Below the pieces are notes generated by a model. The model did no database searches and was not told where the DNA came from. It worked only from the letters and a program-made list of their open reading frames with translations. Positions 1 to 8,744 of a stretch of DNA of 64,000 nt are shown here, in pieces (position 1 is the stretch's first letter; every line of letters begins with the position of its first letter). The position numbers and the translations under genes are program-made. Source of the DNA: an uncultured Chitinophagaceae bacterium (GTDB lineage: Bacteria > Bacteroidota > Bacteroidia > Chitinophagales > Chitinophagaceae); assembly GCA_937981995.1 (NCBI GenBank), contig CALJNC010000012.1, positions 62,001-126,000 of the forward strand, written 5' to 3'.

Positions 1-2178
1 TGGCTCTATACCTTTTATTGTAACCGCAAATCCTCCAATAAAGTCTTTCTTGTTTTCAGCTTGTGGACAAATAAAATCGGCTAAACATAAGTTAGGTTGC
101 GTAGCAGATTTTTTAGATTGCTGGCGCAAGAAGTTTAATTCGGTCCCATTAGCAAGGATGACGTCATCTTCCTTTGCATTTGCTTCCCATATTCCAAAAG
201 TACCTTGTGGTGTAAGCCAATTTTCATTTATTATTTTGTCCAATAAATCATTAGCATCTTTAAAAAGCTTGCTTGCTTCTATACCTACTACTTCGTCCTT
301 TAATATAGCAGGATATTTACCATGCATTTCCCATGTTATAAAAAAGGGTGTCCAATCGATATAGTTGCGCAACGTTTTAATTTCAACCTCTGCCTTTTTT
401 ACACCTGTAAAATTGGAATGGTTTGGTTCAAAAGCATCCCAATCAATTTTAACTTTATTTGCTTTTGCATCTGCGTATGATACTAATTGCTTGGCCGTTT
501 GTTTGCTAAGAAATCCTTCTTTTAGGGTTTCATATTCTGCTTTTGTTCTTGCTATTAATTGCTGTCCTTTTTCTTTTTGAAAAAGCTCGCCCACAGTTGT
601 TACACCTTTGCTGGCATCTAATACATGTAGTACACCATGCTCATAGTTGGGTGCAATTTTTACAGCGGTATGCATACGGCTTGTAGTAGCACCACCTATA
701 AGTAAGGGCAGGTCAAGCTTTCTACTTTTCATTTCCTTGGCAACACCCACCATTTCATCTAATGATGGAGTGATTAAACCGCTTAATCCTATAATATCAA
801 CTTTGTTTTTAATGGCTTCGTCAATGATTTTTTCAGTGGGTACCATTACGCCCAAGTCAATTACATCATAACCATTACAACCTAATACTACACCCACTAT
901 ATTTTTACCTATATCATGTACATCACCTTTTACAGTAGCAAGCAGAACTTTTTTTGCATCGGAGGCTTCGGTTTTTTCTTCTTCTATATAAGGTGTCAAG
1001 TACGCTACTGATTTTTTCATTACTCGTGCGCTTTTTACAACTTGTGGCAAAAACATTTTTCCTGCTCCAAATAAATCCCCTACTATATTCATACCTGCCA
1101 TTAAGGGTCCTTCTATTACATCTAGCGGTTTGTCGTATTCTTGTCTTGCTTCCTCGGTGTCTTCGTCTATAAATTCAGTAATGCCATTTACCAATGCATG
1201 GCTTAGTCTTTTTGCTACTGTATTCTCTCGCCACTCAAGATTACTCTTTTTTTGTTCAGTTCCTTTTTTATCCTTTAGTCCCTCGGCAAAATCAATTAGA
1301 GCATCCGTTGCTCCGTCATGTTTATTAAAAAGAACATCCTCAATCAAATCTTTTAGCTTAGGCTCAATAGCATCATATATGGGTAAGGCACCCGCATTAA
1401 TAATGCCCATGTTTAAGCCTTTTTGAATGGCGTAGTACAAGAAAATACTATGCATAGCCTCACGCACATAATTATTTCCTCTAAAAGAAAAAGAAAGATT
1501 ACTAATGCCACCGCTTATTGAAACCTGCGGAAATTTTGTTTTTAATTGATGGGCTGCTTCAATAAAATCAATAGCATAATTATTATGTTCTTCAAGGCCA
1601 GTAGCTACAGCAAAAACGTTGGGATCAAAAATAATATCGCTAGGGTGGTAACCTATTTCTTTGGTTAGGATATTATAAGCTCTTGTACATACAGTAATTC
1701 TTCTTTCTAAAGTATCAGCCTGGCCTTGCTCATCAAATGCCATAACTACTACAGCGGCACCATACCGCTGACAAATTTTTGCCTGATGCTTAAAGCTTTC
1801 TTCACCTTCTTTTAATGAGATAGAGTTTACAATACATTTTCCTTGCACGCATTTAAGACCTGCCTCAATAATGTCAAACTTGCTACTATCAATCATAATA
1901 GGCACCTTGGCAATGCTTGGCTCAGCTTGTACTAAATTTAAAAAAGTAGTCATAGCCTCTACGCCATCAAGGAGGGCATCGTCCATGTTTACATCAATAA
2001 TTTGGGCACCATTTTCTACTTGCTGCAGTGCTACGGTAAGCGCTTCTTCGTAAAGATCCTCACGGATTAGTCGTGCAAATTTTCTTGAACCTGTTACATT
2101 GGTTCGTTCACCCACATTAATGAAGTTACTTCCTTCAAATACTTGTAACGGTTCTAATCCTGCTATTTTTAATTTCAT
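1..2178 (-). CDS. metH: Methionine synthase, pterin/cobalamin/activation part (3' end outside window)
   Basis: Cobalamin-dependent methionine synthase lacking the homocysteine domain, which is encoded by the gene just upstream. The 726 visible residues begin with a pterin-binding domain ([10 protein letters not shown] near residue 20). A helical cobalamin cap follows, then the B12-binding domain with DVHDIGKN; His421 is the expected cobalt ligand. The start of the AdoMet activation domain (WEMHGKYP) is visible before the frame runs off the window at base 1. The start is an ATG at 2178. It lies 72 bp behind the homocysteine-domain gene on the same strand, so the two are probably co-transcribed and form one functional enzyme. 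Splitting of MetH into two polypeptides is known in Bacteroidetes. The reaction would be methyl transfer from methyltetrahydrofolate through cobalamin to homocysteine. Confidence 0.93.
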   Translation of the reverse strand, partial: MKLKIAGLEPLQVFEGSNFINVGERTNVTGSRKFARLIREDLYEEALTVALQQVENGAQIIDVNMDDALLDGVEAMTTFLNLVQAEPSIAKVPIMIDSSKFDIIEAGLKCVQGKCIVNSISLKEGEESFKHQAKICQRYGAAVVVMAFDEQGQADTLERRITVCTRAYNILTKEIGYHPSDIIFDPNVFAVATGLEEHNNYAIDFIEAAHQLKTKFPQVSISGGISNLSFSFRGNNYVREAMHSIFLYYAIQKGLNMGIINAGALPIYDAIEPKLKDLIEDVLFNKHDGATDALIDFAEGLKDKKGTEQKKSNLEWRENTVAKRLSHALVNGITEFIDEDTEEARQEYDKPLDVIEGPLMAGMNIVGDLFGAGKMFLPQVVKSARVMKKSVAYLTPYIEEEKTEASDAKKVLLATVKGDVHDIGKNIVGVVLGCNGYDVIDLGVMVPTEKIIDEAIKNKVDIIGLSGLITPSLDEMVGVAKEMKSRKLDLPLLIGGATTSRMHTAVKIAPNYEHGVLHVLDASKGVTTVGELFQKEKGQQLIARTKAEYETLKEGFLSKQTAKQLVSYADAKANKVKIDWDAFEPNHSNFTGVKKAEVEIKTLRNYIDWTPFFITWEMHGKYPAILKDEVVGIEASKLFKDANDLLDKIINENWLTPQGTFGIWEANAKEDDVILANGTELNFLRQQSKKSATQPNLCLADFICPQAENKKDFIGGFAVTIKGIEP

Positions 2179-2250
2179 TGTTCTTAGTATTTAGTCCTAA
2201 GTTGTAAGTCGCAAGTTCTCATGATTTGCGATCTAAAACGTTTTACTTTA

Positions 2251-3246
2251 TTAAGCTAATTCTTTTAATTTTCTTGGAGTAATATTTTCAACCGCTCGTG
2301 CTATGGATTGAATATGCGGTGGGGTAGTTCCACAACAACCTCCTACAATATTTATGAGTCCTTCTTCCGCCCAGTTTTTAATAATGTTGGATGTGATTTC
2401 GGGTGTTTCATCATACTCACCCATTGCATTAGGTAGCCCAGCATTAGGGTAGGCACTCACATAGCAATTGGCTATGCGCGAAAGGTTTGAAAGAAACGGC
2501 TTCATTTGTTCGCCACCCAAAGCACAATTTAAACCCACTGATATGGGTTGAGCGTGTTCAATAGAATAATAAAACGCATCAAGTGTTTGGCCACTTAAGG
2601 TACGGCCAGAGTTATCCGTTATTGTACCTGAAATCATCATGGGCAACTCAACATTATTTTCATCAAAGAAACGTTTTGTAGCAAAAATTGCAGCTTTGGC
2701 ATTGAGTGTATCAAAAATCGTTTCTATCATTATAATATCTACACCTCCTTTTACAAGTCCGGCTACTTGCTCATAATATGCATTTTCAATTTCGTCAAAG
2801 GTTACCGCACGATATCCTGGATTATTTACATCAGGAGAGAGAGATAAAGTTTTGTTTGTAGGTCCTATGGCTCCTGCAACAAAGGTTGGTCTGTCAGATT
2901 CTTTAGCAAATTCATCGCATGCTGCTTTTGCGCATTTAGCAGCAGCTTCATTTATTTCAAATGAGATTTCCTCCATCTCATAATCCGCCATGGATATTAC
3001 TTGACCGTTAAACGTATTGGTTTCAATTATATGAGCCCCTGCACGTAGGTATTCTAAATGGATGCTTTTAATAATTTCAGGTTGCGTGATGCTTAAAAGG
3101 TCGTTGTTTCCTTTTACGTCGCAATGCCAGTCCTTAAATCGTTCGCCACGATAATCAGCTTCTTCAAGTTTGTGTCGTTGTATCATGGTACCCATTGCAC
3201 CATCGATAATTACAATTTGATTTTGGAGTAGTTTCTGTAATGTCAT
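2251..3246 (-). CDS. metH: Homocysteine S-methyltransferase domain protein (N-terminal MetH module)
   Basis: 331-residue Hcy-binding barrel matching the first domain of MetH. The N terminus [11 protein letters not shown] is typical. The zinc-binding cysteines are visible as GLNC (Cys240) and GGCCGTTP (Cys303 and Cys304). It ends before the pterin domain, which is the next gene downstream. Homocysteine is activated here as the zinc thiolate and methylated by methylcobalamin held on the partner protein. It is the first gene of the operon, behind a leader of about 130 nt with repeats and hairpins (see the leader entry). The start ATG overlaps one copy of a 15-base repeat. Confidence 0.93.
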   Translation of the reverse strand: MTLQKLLQNQIVIIDGAMGTMIQRHKLEEADYRGERFKDWHCDVKGNNDLLSITQPEIIKSIHLEYLRAGAHIIETNTFNGQVISMADYEMEEISFEINEAAAKCAKAACDEFAKESDRPTFVAGAIGPTNKTLSLSPDVNNPGYRAVTFDEIENAYYEQVAGLVKGGVDIIMIETIFDTLNAKAAIFATKRFFDENNVELPMMISGTITDNSGRTLSGQTLDAFYYSIEHAQPISVGLNCALGGEQMKPFLSNLSRIANCYVSAYPNAGLPNAMGEYDETPEITSNIIKNWAEEGLINIVGGCCGTTPPHIQSIARAVENITPRKLKELA

Positions 3247-3380
3247 ATTAGTTCAGTTTTATAATTTTACTGAACCATAGATTTCACAAAAAAAGTTTGA
3301 GAAATGTTTATTAGTTCAGTTTTTTCCTCAAAATGATTTGAGACCCCTTGGCCGAACAATAAACAAATCTGCCAAGTGAA
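3247..3380 (-). promoter_or_regulatory. Structured metH leader with alternative hairpins (candidate cis-regulatory RNA)
   Basis: Reading the minus strand: a hairpin CTTGGC/GCCAAG (3376-3371 with 3352-3347) comes first, then CTCAAA/TTTGAG with a four-base loop (3342-3327). After these come ACTGAAC (3320-3314), GTTCAGT (3275-3269) and a second ACTGAAC (3257-3251), ending four bases before the start codon. The central GTTCAGT can pair with either ACTGAAC but not both. The two ACTGAAC copies lie in a 15-base direct repeat (plus strand 3246-3260 and 3309-3323). I could not match it to the SAM-I, SAM-II or cobalamin riboswitch consensus. Regulation is an inference. Confidence 0.45.
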
Positions 3381-3383
3381 AAG

Positions 3384-3412
3384 CAAATGTAAGTACGAAT
3401 TACCTTCTGCAA
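3384..3412 (-). promoter_or_regulatory. Bacteroidetes-type promoter of the metH operon
   Basis: On the minus strand a TTG (3412-3410) is followed after 18 bases by TACATTTG (3391-3384), a full match to the -7 consensus TAnnTTTG. Transcription would begin near 3380, just before the first hairpin of the metH leader. The sensor-kinase promoter points the other way about 35 bp off. Confidence 0.6.
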
Positions 3413-3424
3413 GTGTTTTAGCTT

Positions 3425-3432
3425 TACTTTTG
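3425..3432 (+). promoter_or_regulatory. -7 box TACTTTTG for the sensor kinase
   Basis: Matches TAnnTTTG. Only four bases separate it from the GTG start at 3437, so the transcript may be leaderless. No clear -33 TTG is visible. Confidence 0.4.
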
Positions 3433-3436
3433 TTAG

Positions 3437-4402
3437 GTGCGCTTTACGTTAGCTTATACTGTATTATTCCTTTATGTGATATCTGCCATATTATTTTGGG
3501 GGTACTCTCTTCAAAAAAAGAGTAAGGTGATTTATGACTTAGAAGTTGAGAATATTAGCCTTAAAAAAGAAGAGTTAAGTCCCGTAGCCTATGAAGATGC
3601 CATTTTTAAAGCTACCGATAAAAAACGACGACGTACTATGCAGTATTGGGGTGAAGGGAGTACGTTTTTATTAATAATATTGATTTCAGCTTTTTTTGTA
3701 TATCGTGCATTTTATAAACAAATACAGATTACCAAGCTACAGCGAAACTTTATGATGAGTGTAACGCATGAGCTTAAAACGCCTTTGGCTGGGGTAATAC
3801 TTAATTTACAAACCTTACTGCGCAGAAAAGTAGCGCCCGAAATGACAACAAAATTACTTAAGAGCAGTGAGCGGGAGGCTAAGCGACTGACAAGTTTATG
3901 CAATAATATCTTGGTTAGTACGCAGCTGGAAGATGCAGGTAAAAAATTATATCAAACAGATTGTGATTTAAGTGAAATGGCAATGCAAAGTGCAGAAGAT
4001 TTTATGGAAACCGTAGAGCAACGAGAGCTTAAAGTTGATTCTAATTTGCCACAAGCTGTGCGCATTAAAGGCGATGAATCATTATGGAAGTTGGTTGTTT
4101 CTAATTTATTGCTCAATGCACATAAGTATAGTGATTTAAAAGAACCAATTGAATTAAAATTATTTTTGCAAAATGGCAAACCAATACTTCAAGTAATAGA
4201 TTTGGGAGTGGGTGTGCCGGATAAAGAAAAGAAACTAATTTTTGATAAGTTTTATCGAATTGGAAATGAGAATACGCGAAAATCTCAAGGCACTGGGGTG
4301 GGATTATTTTTAGTAAAAAAAGTAGTTCAACTATTCAAAAATGACATTGCCGTGAGAAACAATTTACCGCAAGGTTCTATCTTTGAGATAGTGTTCAAAT
4401 AG
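3437..4402 (+). CDS. Two-component sensor histidine kinase
   Basis: Membrane histidine kinase of 321 residues. Two membrane segments (about 5-24 and 75-93) flank a short 50-residue periplasmic part, with no recognisable HAMP domain. The dimerisation helix carries the phospho-accepting His111 in SVTHELKTPL. The ATPase domain shows the N box (Asn223 to Asn227), DLGVG (255-259), the F box FDKFYR and GTGVGL (285-290), so it looks active. The start is a GTG. The response regulator follows after 15 bp, so the two form a pair. The tiny sensory region means the signal may be sensed in the membrane or by a partner; it cannot be read from sequence. Confidence 0.92.
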   Translation: MRFTLAYTVLFLYVISAILFWGYSLQKKSKVIYDLEVENISLKKEELSPVAYEDAIFKATDKKRRRTMQYWGEGSTFLLIILISAFFVYRAFYKQIQITKLQRNFMMSVTHELKTPLAGVILNLQTLLRRKVAPEMTTKLLKSSEREAKRLTSLCNNILVSTQLEDAGKKLYQTDCDLSEMAMQSAEDFMETVEQRELKVDSNLPQAVRIKGDESLWKLVVSNLLLNAHKYSDLKEPIELKLFLQNGKPILQVIDLGVGVPDKEKKLIFDKFYRIGNENTRKSQGTGVGLFLVKKVVQLFKNDIAVRNNLPQGSIFEIVFK

Positions 4403-4417
4403 ATTAAAACTCCTACT

Positions 4418-5125
4418 ATGAAAAAAGCCAAACCCGCGATACTTGTTGTTGAAGACGAAAAAAGTTTAAGTGATGCACTTAAGTTAAATTTAGAATTAGA
4501 AGGCTATGATGTTTCTGTTGCCGAGACAGGTAAAGAAGCTATTCAAACTTTTAAGAATGAGCATTTTGATTGTATTTTATTAGATATCATGTTGCCTGAA
4601 ATGGATGGACTTACAGTGTGTGAGACAATCCGTGTTCAAAACAATGATGTGCCTATTATGTTTTTATCGGCCAAGGATACTGGTGCGGATCGTGTAGCAG
4701 GTTTGAAGCGAGGAGGCGATGACTATATGACAAAGCCTTTTAACCTTGAGGAGTTGTTATTGAGGGTAAGTAAGCTTATCGAAAAAAATGTTCAAATTCA
4801 TAGCAATGGACGTGTAGTAAATGAAATTTCTTTTGGGCCCAATAAAGTAGATTTTCAAGCGCAAGAATGTACTGATAAGAATGGCGATGTACATACACTA
4901 ACTAAAAAGGAATTGATGCTACTAAAGCTATTAGTAGAAAGTAAAAACGAGGTAGTTACACGTGAAAGAATTTTAAAAACGGTGTGGGGCTATAACGTAT
5001 ATCCAAGCACGCGTACAATAGATAATTTTGTACTTACGTTTCGTAAATATTTTGAAGAAGATTCTCGCAACCCTAACTACTTTCATAGCATAAGAGGAGT
5101 GGGTTATAAATTTACTGAGAAATAG
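4418..5125 (+). CDS. OmpR-family response regulator
   Basis: 235 residues: a receiver domain followed by a winged-helix DNA-binding domain. Acidic residues Glu12 and Asp13, phospho-acceptor Asp56 in LLDIMLPEMDG, Ser84 and Lys106 in TKPF are all present, so phosphorylation chemistry should be intact. The C-terminal part (about 135-235) has the OmpR-type helix pattern ending in IRGVGYKF. It is the cognate partner of the kinase 15 bp upstream. Its targets are unknown. The 3' end overlaps the convergent membrane protein gene by 14 bp. Confidence 0.94.
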   Translation: MKKAKPAILVVEDEKSLSDALKLNLELEGYDVSVAETGKEAIQTFKNEHFDCILLDIMLPEMDGLTVCETIRVQNNDVPIMFLSAKDTGADRVAGLKRGGDDYMTKPFNLEELLLRVSKLIEKNVQIHSNGRVVNEISFGPNKVDFQAQECTDKNGDVHTLTKKELMLLKLLVESKNEVVTRERILKTVWGYNVYPSTRTIDNFVLTFRKYFEEDSRNPNYFHSIRGVGYKFTEK

Positions 5126-6317
5126 TTTTTACTCGAGTTAAGTAAAGGCTTAAAAGCAAGGCAAAGAAAACACCATTGGCTTGAATTTCAAGAAGATCAT
5201 CCGTTAAAAGACAAACGCTAATCATAAGCACTAGCCATAAAGCAGTTAATGATTTTTCTTTCTTAAAGTACCTGAAATTATAAAACAACAAGAATAATAA
5301 TGTGCTCAAGCCAACTATTCCTGTTTGCATCCAAGTATTTACATATTGACAGTGGGTATTCATTTCTTTACCTAATTCTTGGTACCCTTTTTTTTGTAGG
5401 TGTTGTCGTAAGGTTTTGGTTGCATTGCCCAAGCCATAACCTATAATAGGACGCGCTGTTACTAGTTTTAGTTCTTGCTCATACGCAATCCTTCTTGAGG
5501 CTGTAGCCGAGGCAATACCTTTATCCTTATCCGTATTATTCATATTACTTATAGTCAAATGAATACGTCTTTTTAAAGGTGGTAATTGATACAAAAGTGC
5601 AGCGAGTCCAATACCTAATAGAAATAAGATTCCTAAGGATTGAATTTTGTTCTTACTATTTTTAATAAAACACCAAGCAATATAAAGTAAAAAAATAAAG
5701 TAAAAAAGAATTACAATACGTGAGAGTAAGACTAAAATACCAAAGGTAAATAAGGCAATAAAGAAGGAAGAGTACGTACTACGATTAAAGAATTGCCAAA
5801 TGATACTGAACATTAAAAAAGCCGAGTAATAGCCAGGATGCATGATATAAGAGGATACTTGCATACGACCGAAAGCGGCGGCAAGTCTTGGCTGATCAGC
5901 AAAGAAATAATTATCCATCAAAGAACGTGTAAGCATATAGGTAACACCAATACTTAGGGCAATGCTAAATGCCATTAAAATAATCTTCTCATTCTTTTTA
6001 GTAAAATAGTTTTCAAAATAAAAAATGATTGGAAAGATTAAAAAACTCAACTTAGAAACTAGAGAATGACTTGCCGTGTTTCCTTTGTCTGAGAATAAAA
6101 AAAAGATGAGGTAAACAAAAAAGAAGGCAAGCATAGGCCAAAGCTTCGATGACCAAGACGCTGTTTTTATTTTAGTAATAAGCTTAGAGTCTATTAAAGT
6201 GAAAATCGCCAATAAAACAAGGCCCCAAGAATTAATACGTTCACTAAACGCAAAACTGCATAAAGTAAAACAAACTAAGCTGATCCAAATATGTTCTCGT
6301 TTAGCGAGCAAATTCAT
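5112..6317 (-). CDS. O-antigen ligase / Wzy-like polysaccharide membrane protein
   Basis: Polytopic membrane protein of 401 residues with about ten hydrophobic segments. It has the O-antigen ligase (Wzy_C) signature: a large loop with IIGYGLGN and then NTHCQYVNTWMQTGIVGLS before the last membrane helices. Such proteins join or polymerise lipid-linked oligosaccharides on the periplasmic face. Ligase and polymerase cannot be told apart by eye, and no other polysaccharide genes adjoin it. It is convergent with the response regulator, overlapping by 14 bp. Confidence 0.8.
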   Translation of the reverse strand: MNLLAKREHIWISLVCFTLCSFAFSERINSWGLVLLAIFTLIDSKLITKIKTASWSSKLWPMLAFFFVYLIFFLFSDKGNTASHSLVSKLSFLIFPIIFYFENYFTKKNEKIILMAFSIALSIGVTYMLTRSLMDNYFFADQPRLAAAFGRMQVSSYIMHPGYYSAFLMFSIIWQFFNRSTYSSFFIALFTFGILVLLSRIVILFYFIFLLYIAWCFIKNSKNKIQSLGILFLLGIGLAALLYQLPPLKRRIHLTISNMNNTDKDKGIASATASRRIAYEQELKLVTARPIIGYGLGNATKTLRQHLQKKGYQELGKEMNTHCQYVNTWMQTGIVGLSTLLFLLFYNFRYFKKEKSLTALWLVLMISVCLLTDDLLEIQANGVFFALLLSLYLTRVKTISQ

Positions 6318-6423
6318 ACGCCTGTAAATATAGTACCGCTTATGATTTGTTTAGTCGCATTTTATTTGAATCGTTGAGCTGCACATTCAATTTGAGGAAT
6401 GATAATTTACATTGGTATAGCAT

Positions 6424-6431
6424 TACCTTTG
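6424..6431 (+). promoter_or_regulatory. -7 box TACCTTTG for the YciO-family gene
   Basis: Full match to TAnnTTTG, four bases before the ATG at 6436. A transcript from it would be leaderless or nearly so. Confidence 0.45.
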
Positions 6432-6435
6432 TAAT

Positions 6436-7047
6436 ATGTTATTGGAGGTACATGATAATAATCCTGATATGCGCAAAATTCAACAAGCCGTTGAGGTGCT
6501 CAGGAATGGCGGGCTGCTAATTTATCCTACAGATACTATCTATGGTGTAGGCTGTGATATTTATAATAAAAAAGCCATTGAGCGCTTGTGTGCACTCAAA
6601 GGGATTGTACCCAAAAAGGCTAACTTCTCTTTTATCTGTAAAGATTTAAGCCATTTGAGTCAATTTGCTAAAAGTATTTCTACACCGGTTTTTCGTGTGC
6701 TTAATTCAAATTTGCCTGGCCCGTTTACTTTTATCCTACCTGCTAGTAAGGAAGTTCCTAAGCTTATTATGCGTAATAAAACTACGGTAGGTATTCGTGT
6801 ACCAGATAATAAAATATGTCAGTTGCTGTTAGAAGAATTTGGTCAACCCATTATAAGTACCTCACTGCCCGAGGATGAAGACCTTGATGAATTAATAGAG
6901 CCAGAAGTGATTCATTATAAATTTGAAAATAAGGTAGACGCTATGCTAAGTTCGGGCTTGGGAGGAATGGAAAGTTCAACGGTAGTAGATTGTACTGATG
7001 GCGATTTTGAAATACTTAGACAAGGGAAAGGGGAGTTGATGGTTTAG
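6436..7047 (+). CDS. Sua5/YciO/YrdC-family protein (YciO-like)
   Basis: 203-residue YrdC-fold protein. PTDTIYGVGCD (near residue 31) is the nucleotide-binding motif of threonylcarbamoyl-AMP synthases. The rest (NFSFICKDLSHLS, PGPFTFILPASKEVPK, GIRVPDN, STSLP) resembles E. coli YciO more than TsaC. TsaC/Sua5 make threonylcarbamoyl-AMP for the t6A tRNA modification; the role of YciO is less certain. A second family member elsewhere in the genome would decide whether this one serves t6A synthesis. Confidence 0.85.
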   Translation: MLLEVHDNNPDMRKIQQAVEVLRNGGLLIYPTDTIYGVGCDIYNKKAIERLCALKGIVPKKANFSFICKDLSHLSQFAKSISTPVFRVLNSNLPGPFTFILPASKEVPKLIMRNKTTVGIRVPDNKICQLLLEEFGQPIISTSLPEDEDLDELIEPEVIHYKFENKVDAMLSSGLGGMESSTVVDCTDGDFEILRQGKGELMV

Positions 7048-7208
7048 TAGGCGTTGTTATTTTCTACTCGGATAGTTTTGAATCCAAGATTGCCAATGGC
7101 TTTAGTAAAATTTAGAGGTTAATAAACGCGGGCCAAAACATTCTCACCTCAAAACGTCCTTTAATCGGCAATATTTCATTATTTTGCTTATTAATTAATC
7201 AAGGAACT

Positions 7209-7871
7209 ATGCGTAAGCTTACTTTATTATTAACCGTACTTTTTTTGGGTGGCTTTACTGCTCAAGCACAGTCAGATATGTTTAATACATATTGGGATAC
7301 AAAAGCTCATGATAAGGGGCAGTTGCACTTTTCGTATGGTTACGGTTTTCCGCGTACTGATGATGGTAGATTTGACTTTCATAAAGATAAAAACGCATAC
7401 CGTGTAGAGGGTGTAGGTCCGTTTATTTTTAAGGCAGAGTATGGCTTAACACGCCAGTTGAGCATTGGAGTTTCTGCAACTTATACGCAATATACCTCTG
7501 ATTGGGAGGAGCAGCGTTTTGATCCTTTTTGGCAAAGAGACCTATGGTTTAGGTATGGTACTAAATTGCACGATATAGGTGCTATGCTTCGATTAAATTA
7601 CCACTGGGTTGTAACACCACGCTCAGACCTTTATGTAGGTGGTGGTTTGGGTTATAATTATTGGAAATCTGAGGATTTTACTGAGTTTCAACCAGAGGAT
7701 TCGCTTTTTACTTCATATTTTAAGCAGCCAGGTCCTTTTGCGGCTGAAATCACTTTGGGGTACAGATATTACTTCAGACAGCGAAATGCTATTTTTATTG
7801 AAGCAGGATATGGCAAGTCAATTGTACAAGCAGGATTTGTATTTAAATTTCGTCATCGTAAAAGGCAGTAA
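7209..7871 (+). CDS. Secreted outer-membrane beta-barrel protein
   Basis: 220 residues with a clear signal peptide ending near AQAQ (residue 21). Alternating aromatic beta strands follow (for example SIGVSATYTQY, DLYVGGGLGYNYW, AAEITLGYRYYF), and the C terminus is strand-like. This pattern fits an eight-stranded outer-membrane barrel of the OmpW/OprF-like type. No specific function is recognisable. The 43-aa membrane protein follows 42 bp later. Confidence 0.7.
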   Translation: MRKLTLLLTVLFLGGFTAQAQSDMFNTYWDTKAHDKGQLHFSYGYGFPRTDDGRFDFHKDKNAYRVEGVGPFIFKAEYGLTRQLSIGVSATYTQYTSDWEEQRFDPFWQRDLWFRYGTKLHDIGAMLRLNYHWVVTPRSDLYVGGGLGYNYWKSEDFTEFQPEDSLFTSYFKQPGPFAAEITLGYRYYFRQRNAIFIEAGYGKSIVQAGFVFKFRHRKRQ

Positions 7872-7886
7872 AAATCTTTTTGAAAC

Positions 7887-7894
7887 TATATTTG
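7887..7894 (+). promoter_or_regulatory. -7 box TATATTTG before the 43-aa gene
   Basis: Full match to TAnnTTTG, 19 bases before the ATG at 7914. It supports separate transcription of the small gene. No -33 TTG is evident. Confidence 0.35.
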
Positions 7895-7913
7895 CTATCT
7901 AAACTATAAGAAC

Positions 7914-8045
7914 ATGATGGAAACATTATTCGGGGGACCGATGAGATTTGGAGATTACTTAGGCGTTATAGGGTGTGTTGTTTACAGCTTTATAATTGTA
8001 GCAGGAATTGTTTTTTGTATGAAAAACTACCTCAAAGCAGATTAA
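7914..8045 (+). CDS. 43-residue single-span membrane protein
   Basis: The frame ATG(7914)-TAA(8045) encodes 43 residues: a short polar start, MRFGDYLGVIGCVVYSF, then a hydrophobic segment (about 17-35) and a basic end KNYLKAD. It sits in an otherwise empty gap, has its own -7-like box, and is followed by a perfect hairpin plus T-run (8073-8102). I do not recognise the family. One transmembrane helix with the C terminus inside is the likely topology. Conservation of the frame in relatives would confirm it. Confidence 0.5.
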   Translation: MMETLFGGPMRFGDYLGVIGCVVYSFIIVAGIVFCMKNYLKAD

Positions 8046-8072
8046 TCCTATTAAGAATTTATATATTATAAG

Positions 8073-8102
8073 AACTGAATACCTTTGTATTCAGTTTTTT
8101 TT
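8073..8102 (+). terminator. Rho-independent terminator before pdxH
   Basis: The stem ACTGAATAC/GTATTCAGT (8074-8082 with 8087-8095) has a four-base loop and is followed by seven T residues. The T-run ends at the pdxH start codon. The loop side also contains TACCTTTG (8080-8087), a -7 box match, so one stretch may both end the upstream transcript and start pdxH. Confidence 0.6.
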
Positions 8103-8744
8103 ATGCTTAGAGAAGATATCTATAAACTCCGTCAGAACTATAGTCGTTCGTCCTTATTAGAAAATACAGTTGACGCAGATGCAATTGTGCAATTTGATAA
8201 ATGGTTTACCGAGGCTGCTGAAGCTCAAATTTATGAGCATAATGCAATGACCTTAGCCACTTGCAATAACAATGTACCCAATGCGCGTACCGTGTTATTA
8301 AAATCTTTTAGTGAAGAAGGATTTATTTATTTTACAAATTATAATAGCGCCAAAGGAAAAGAATTGGATGAGAATCCGCAAGCGGCGATGGTATTTTTAT
8401 GGAAAGAGTTAGAGCGACAGGTGCGTATAAAAGGAACGGTTTCTAAAGTTGATCGTGCTATAACGGAATCTTATTTTTTATCTAGACCCAAAGAAAGCCA
8501 GTGCGGTGCAATAGCCTCACATCAAAGTGAAGAAGTTGCTAGCCGTGAGGACTTGGAGGCGCAATACACTAAAGCCTTAGAAATGTATGACGCTACCAAT
8601 GTAAAGGTACCGGCACATTGGGGCGGGCATATTTTACAAGCTACTGAAATTGAATTTTGGCAAGGCCGCGAAGGTCGAATGCATGATAGGTTGCTTTATA
8701 CAAAAGAAGGTAACGAATGGAATATTGTACGGCTTCAACCTTAG
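8103..8744 (+). CDS. pdxH: Pyridoxamine/pyridoxine 5'-phosphate oxidase
   Basis: FMN-dependent oxidase making pyridoxal 5'-phosphate from the pyridoxine or pyridoxamine phosphate. With the ATG at 8103 it has 213 residues, close to the family's usual length; the in-frame TTG at 8085 would put the start inside a terminator stem. Family motifs include NARTVLLK, YFTNYNSAKGKEL, LERQVRIKG, SRPKESQCGAIASHQS and the C-terminal FWQGREGRMHDR, which forms the FMN and substrate site. The stop overlaps the convergent glycosyltransferase by four bases. Confidence 0.95.
   Translation: MLREDIYKLRQNYSRSSLLENTVDADAIVQFDKWFTEAAEAQIYEHNAMTLATCNNNVPNARTVLLKSFSEEGFIYFTNYNSAKGKELDENPQAAMVFLWKELERQVRIKGTVSKVDRAITESYFLSRPKESQCGAIASHQSEEVASREDLEAQYTKALEMYDATNVKVPAHWGGHILQATEIEFWQGREGRMHDRLLYTKEGNEWNIVRLQP

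Noticed and set aside
50-2053. Six plus-strand frames of 60-104 residues in the first 2 kb
   Set aside because: They lie opposite the MetH coding region, whose frame continues past the window edge.
3247-3436. A known SAM or cobalamin riboswitch in the metH leader
   Set aside because: I could not place the conserved cores of SAM-I, SAM-II or the B12 box. The leader is reported as an unassigned candidate instead.
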